The translations under genes were made by a program, and so were the position numbers. From the NCBI RefSeq assembly GCF_012641405.1, contig NZ_JABAII010000004.1:372001-436000 (forward strand): a stretch of 64,000 bases of DNA, in the 5' to 3' direction. Numbering within the stretch: position 1 is the first letter of the stretch; each line of letters opens with the position of its first letter. Shown here in pieces: positions 61,144 to 64,000 of the stretch. Below the pieces are notes generated by a model. It worked only from the letters and a program-made list of their open reading frames with translations, was not told the DNA's origin and made no database searches. This stretch comes from Rhizobium sp. P40RR-XXII (lineage in GTDB: Bacteria; Pseudomonadota; Alphaproteobacteria; Rhizobiales; Rhizobiaceae).

Positions 61144-61569
61144 TCAACTCGAGGCGGGTTTCCAGTCGGGAGGGGCCATCTCGAAACTTGAAAATTCGAA
61201 GCCGGGTGCGACCGTGCAGCCGACAAGCGTGAATTGCCCGAGGCTTTCGGCCGATTGCCACCAGTTGGCCGGAATGATCGCCTGCGGGCGCTCGCCCTTT
61301 GCCAGGTCGATGCCGAGAAGGAGCCTTTCGCTGGTCTTGCCGTCGGCCGAGCGATGCAGGGCGAGCGGTGCGCCGGCATAGTAGTGCCAGACCTCGGCCG
61401 CATCATGCACCCGATGCCAATGCGAGCGTTCGCCGGCCTCAAGCAGATAGTAGATCGCGGTGGAGTGGCCGCGCGCGCCGCCGTTCTCGTCGCGAAAAGT
61501 CTGCACGTACCAGCCGCCTTCCGGATGCCGCTGCATGGAAAGCGTTTCGATGATCTCTTTTGCCTGCAT
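61144..61569 (-). CDS. Cupin domain protein (DUF985)
   Basis: 141 residues forming a single DUF985-type cupin barrel: LSMQRHPEGGWYVQTFRDE, STAIYYLLEAGERSHWHRV, DAAEVWHYYAGAPL and a C-terminal VAPGFEFSSFEMA. The His residues in HWHRVHDAAE may bind metal. Relatives are predicted epimerases or isomerases without proven function. Its ATG overlaps the gloB stop by one base (TGATG on the minus strand), so it is translated with gloB. Confidence 0.86.
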   Translation of the reverse strand: MQAKEIIETLSMQRHPEGGWYVQTFRDENGGARGHSTAIYYLLEAGERSHWHRVHDAAEVWHYYAGAPLALHRSADGKTSERLLLGIDLAKGERPQAIIPANWWQSAESLGQFTLVGCTVAPGFEFSSFEMAPPDWKPASS

Positions 61570-62339
61570 CAGAAATTGTCCTTGCGCTTGCGGATTTCGG
61601 CAAAGACCTCGTCGTTGCTGCGGCTTTCCATCAAAAGGTGGCGGCGGATCGCGGGATCGGCGGCACGCAGGAACGGGTTCGTTTCCTTCTCCAATGCCAG
61701 CGTCGTCGGAATGGTGAACTTGCCTTCCGCCCTCAACGCCTCGATATCGGTTACACGTCTCTTCAGCCGCTCGTTGGTGGGGTCGATGGTCAGCGCGAAG
61801 CGGGCATTGGAGAGCGTATATTCATGGCCGAAATAGACGGCTGTTTCGTCCGGCAGAACCGCAAGCTTCTGCAGGGAGGCCCACATATCCATTGCCGGCC
61901 GTTCGAACAGGCGGCCGCAACCCAGCGCAAACAGCGTGTCGGCGGCAAAGAGCAGCTTGTCGTCGGCAAAGTGATAGCAGACATGGCCGGCGGTGTGGCC
62001 GGGGGTTTCGATGACATTGACCGTGTGGCCGGCGAACTCGAACGTATCGCCGTCGGCGACGGCGCGATCGAGGCCGGGAATGGCGACGGCCTCGTTGATC
62101 GGACCGATGATCTCGCAGCCGAACTGCTCCTTCAGCGCCAGATTGCCCTCGACGTGATCGGTGTGATGATGGGTCGTCAGAATATGGCTGATCGTCCAGC
62201 CGCGCCGCTCGGCCGCCTTCAGGATCGCATTCGCCTCCGGAGCGTCGATCGATGCCGTCAATCCGGTTTCGGGATCGTGGACCAAGACACCGTAATTGTC
62301 GGAACGGCAGATAAATATCTCTAATTCCAATGGTTTCAT
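61569..62339 (-). CDS. gloB: Hydroxyacylglutathione hydrolase (glyoxalase II)
   Basis: 256 residues from the ATG at 62339. The metallo-beta-lactamase motif H57-x-H59-x-D61-H62 ([10 protein letters not shown]) is at the usual place, followed by [14 protein letters not shown] and [13 protein letters not shown]. The C-terminal HAGH domain includes [13 protein letters not shown]. It hydrolyses S-lactoylglutathione to lactate and glutathione in methylglyoxal detoxification. It is divergent from a methyltransferase gene with an 89-base gap, and its stop overlaps the cupin start. Confidence 0.95.
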   Translation of the reverse strand: MKPLELEIFICRSDNYGVLVHDPETGLTASIDAPEANAILKAAERRGWTISHILTTHHHTDHVEGNLALKEQFGCEIIGPINEAVAIPGLDRAVADGDTFEFAGHTVNVIETPGHTAGHVCYHFADDKLLFAADTLFALGCGRLFERPAMDMWASLQKLAVLPDETAVYFGHEYTLSNARFALTIDPTNERLKRRVTDIEALRAEGKFTIPTTLALEKETNPFLRAADPAIRRHLLMESRSNDEVFAEIRKRKDNF

Positions 62340-62428
62340 GATCAAAATCGTCCTCGTCTTTTCCGTTAGTAAAGAATGTAAGCCGATCGGCCTTGAAGTC
62401 CAACGTTCGGCTGATAACATTTGTTTCG

Positions 62429-63172
62429 ATGCATACCGATATCGTTGATCTCCGCCAGTTTTATCATTCCGAGCTCGGTCGCTTGGCGGAGCAGTCGATT
62501 GCCATGGCGCTTTCCTCCATCTGGTCGCGTATGCCGGAGGAACGGCTTGTCGGTCTCGGCTATGCCGTCCCCTACCTCGATCGTTTCCGCGCCGATACCG
62601 AGCGCACCTTTGCCTTCATGCCGGCGGGGCAGGGCGCGGTGAACTGGCCGATGGGATCGGCATCATCGACGGCGCTGATCTTCGACGAAGAACTTCCATT
62701 GCCCGATAGTTCGATCGACCGCGTATTGATGGTGCATTCGCTGGAATTCGCCGAAAGCCCGCGCGAAACCTTGAAGGAGCTTTGGCGGGTACTGGCGCCG
62801 GGCGGGCGGCTTGTGATTGCCGTGCCGAACCGCCGTGGCGTCTGGGCACGAATGGAGCACACGCCGTTCGGCTCCGGCCGGCCCTATTCGCGCGGCCAGC
62901 TCACGTCGCTGCTGCGCGAAACCAATTTCACACCGGGTGCGACGGCCGAGGCGCTGTTCTTCCCGCCCTCCAAGCTTCGCGCGGTGCTGCGGTTGCGCCG
63001 CGCTTTCGAGCGGGTCGGCCGTGCCCTTTGGCCCGCTTTCTCCGGCGTCATCATCGTCGAGGCGCAGAAGCGACTCTATCAGGGACTGCCGGTTGCCGTT
63101 CGCGCTTCGCGCCGTGTCTTCGTGCCGGTGCTTGCGCCACGCGGCATACCGACGACGCGCGACGGTCCGTGA
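62429..63172 (+). CDS. Class I SAM-dependent methyltransferase
   Basis: 247 residues from the ATG at 62429; a start 12 codons earlier overlaps the promoter of gloB. The clearest methyltransferase feature is [20 protein letters not shown] followed by [16 protein letters not shown], the motif IV to VI region of methyltransferase type 11. The usual glycine-rich motif I is weak, replaced by [20 protein letters not shown], as seen in a rhizobial subgroup. Substrate unknown. It is divergent from gloB and upstream of hisC. Confidence 0.83.
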   Translation: MHTDIVDLRQFYHSELGRLAEQSIAMALSSIWSRMPEERLVGLGYAVPYLDRFRADTERTFAFMPAGQGAVNWPMGSASSTALIFDEELPLPDSSIDRVLMVHSLEFAESPRETLKELWRVLAPGGRLVIAVPNRRGVWARMEHTPFGSGRPYSRGQLTSLLRETNFTPGATAEALFFPPSKLRAVLRLRRAFERVGRALWPAFSGVIIVEAQKRLYQGLPVAVRASRRVFVPVLAPRGIPTTRDGP

Positions 63173-63196
63173 CGCTTTCGCCGTAGCGTCACACTC

Positions 63197-63254
63197 GACA
63201 AATTTGTCAATCCGCATTAATGCGACGGGGTGTCATAAACCGGAATTTTCCGGT
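63197..63254. promoter_or_regulatory. Cluster of three palindromes upstream of hisC
   Basis: Within 58 bases are GACAAATTTGTC (63197-63208), CGCATTAATGCG (63213-63224) and ACCGGAA/TTCCGGT (63239-63254). The first two are perfect 12-base palindromes. They lie 20 to 77 bases before the hisC ATG and could be operators or a promoter region; none matches an operator I recognise with certainty. Confidence 0.35.
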
Positions 63255-63273
63255 CTTTCCCAAGGTCGATCCC

Positions 63274-64000
63274 ATGAGCATGGAAATGAGCAAGCCCGTC
63301 CCGCGTCCCGGCACTCTCGATATCGCTGCCTATGTGCCGGGCAAGGAGCATGCGCCGGGCGTTGCGCGCGTGTTCAAGCTCTCCTCCAACGAGACGCCGC
63401 TTGGCGCCAGCCCGAAGGCCATCGAAGCCTTCCGCGGTGCTGCCGGGCATCTGGAGCGCTATCCCGACGGGCAGGCCAAGGAGCTGCGCCAGGCGATCGC
63501 CGACGTCCACGGGCTGAATGTGGCCAATATTCTCTGCGGCAACGGCTCCGACGAATTGCTCAGCCTGCTCTGCCACACCTATCTCGGGGCAGGCGATGAA
63601 GGCGTTATCACAGAGCACGGTTTCCTGGTCTACAAGATCCAGATCATGGCCGCCGGCGCGACGCCGGTGACGGTCAAGGAGAAGGATTGCACCGTCGATG
63701 TCGACGCTATCCTTGCGGCCGTCACGCAGAAGACCAAGATGGTCTTCGTCGCCAATCCGGGCAACCCGACCGGCACCTACGTCCCTGTCAGCGAGATCCG
63801 CCGCCTGCAGGCGAGCCTGCCGAAGCATGTCATCCTCGTGCTCGACGCCGCCTATGCCGAATATGTCCGCCGCAACGACTATGAGGCGGGTCTCGAGCTC
63901 GTTTCGGCCAACCAGAATGTCGTCATGACCCGTACCTTCTCGAAGATCTATGGCCTGGCCGCGCTTCGTATCGGCTGGATGTACGGGCCTGTCGATATCG
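63274..64000 (+). CDS. hisC: Histidinol-phosphate aminotransferase (partial, 3' end outside window)
   Basis: The first 242 residues are in the window and the frame is open to its end. It is a fold-type I pyridoxal-phosphate enzyme: [12 protein letters not shown] near residue 35, [13 protein letters not shown] near 90, [15 protein letters not shown] near 155, LDAAYAEYV near 190, and the cofactor Lys in [16 protein letters not shown] near 225. The enzyme acts in histidine biosynthesis; some rhizobial members also take aromatic acceptors. The ATG at 63274 is preceded by AAGG; a second ATG three codons later is possible. Confidence 0.93.
   Translation, partial: MSMEMSKPVPRPGTLDIAAYVPGKEHAPGVARVFKLSSNETPLGASPKAIEAFRGAAGHLERYPDGQAKELRQAIADVHGLNVANILCGNGSDELLSLLCHTYLGAGDEGVITEHGFLVYKIQIMAAGATPVTVKEKDCTVDVDAILAAVTQKTKMVFVANPGNPTGTYVPVSEIRRLQASLPKHVILVLDAAYAEYVRRNDYEAGLELVSANQNVVMTRTFSKIYGLAALRIGWMYGPVDI

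Overview
The window reads as a chromosomal segment of a fast-growing rhizobium (Rhizobiaceae, Rhizobium/Agrobacterium type). Evidence: high GC; a C4-type 5-aminolevulinate synthase (hemA); the aerobic cobaltochelatase pair cobS-cobT; the block xerD-aroK-aroB-CNNM transporter-bolA; a soluble NAD-dependent formate dehydrogenase (fds) operon; and at least six families of short palindromic intergenic repeats typical of Rhizobium genomes. Almost all long genes are ordinary chromosomal genes. I see no insertion sequence, prophage, CRISPR array or conjugative module.

Layout. 1-640: end of atpD, then atpC and a terminator. 890-5760: LysR regulator divergent from a three-gene catabolic operon (Fe-dependent alcohol dehydrogenase, aldehyde dehydrogenase, mandelate racemase/muconate lactonizing family enzyme) whose substrate is unknown. 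5900-8400: acyltransferase, then an FMN reductase divergent from soxR with a textbook SoxR box. 8410-11690: glpD, a GlpR-type regulator and a divergent SDR oxidoreductase. 11780-21210: ArsR and LysR regulators, then the formate dehydrogenase operon fdsG-fdsB-fdsA-fdhD-fdsD and an OFA-family transporter. 21400-23800: lone cheW, arginase, and a broken Lrp/AsnC regulator divergent from arginase. 23800-30000: tamB and tamA. 30290-34600: a small glycine-zipper lipoprotein and a form II CO-dehydrogenase-like operon coxS-coxL-coxM. 34820-38530: hemA, LysE exporter, dxr and a BON protein. 38770-43350: GNAT, tRNA-Arg(CCT), M20 amidohydrolase, D,D-carboxypeptidase and a His-rich CobW-type GTPase. 43540-50660: tusA, L,D-transpeptidase, accA, xerD with a coupled tiny membrane protein, aroK, aroB and a CBS-domain transporter. 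50660-56110: bolA, a zinc-finger/J-domain protein, cobS, cobT and a lipoprotein esterase. 56150-64000: queuosine-precursor transporter, rpmB, a DUF3108 protein, DMT exporter, VOC protein, esterase, cupin, gloB, methyltransferase and the start of hisC.

How the genes work together. The fds block is self-contained: subunits (fdsGBA, fdsD), sulfur-transfer maturation factor (fdhD), an upstream LysR regulator and a downstream transporter that may bring in formate or oxalate. cobS and cobT form two of the three cobaltochelatase subunits (cobN is not in the window). tamA and tamB form the outer-membrane translocation and assembly module. aroK and aroB sit in one translationally coupled operon with a CNNM-type transporter.

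The most interesting non-routine signals are a candidate 21-codon leader peptide whose stop overlaps the fdsG start, a SoxR promoter with a 19-base spacer, helically phased TTCG operators at glpD, a decayed Lrp gene beside arginase, a zinc-finger protein with a C-terminal J domain, and the dense multi-family palindromic repeats, two of which lie inside operons. I did not find a convincing wholly new multi-gene system.
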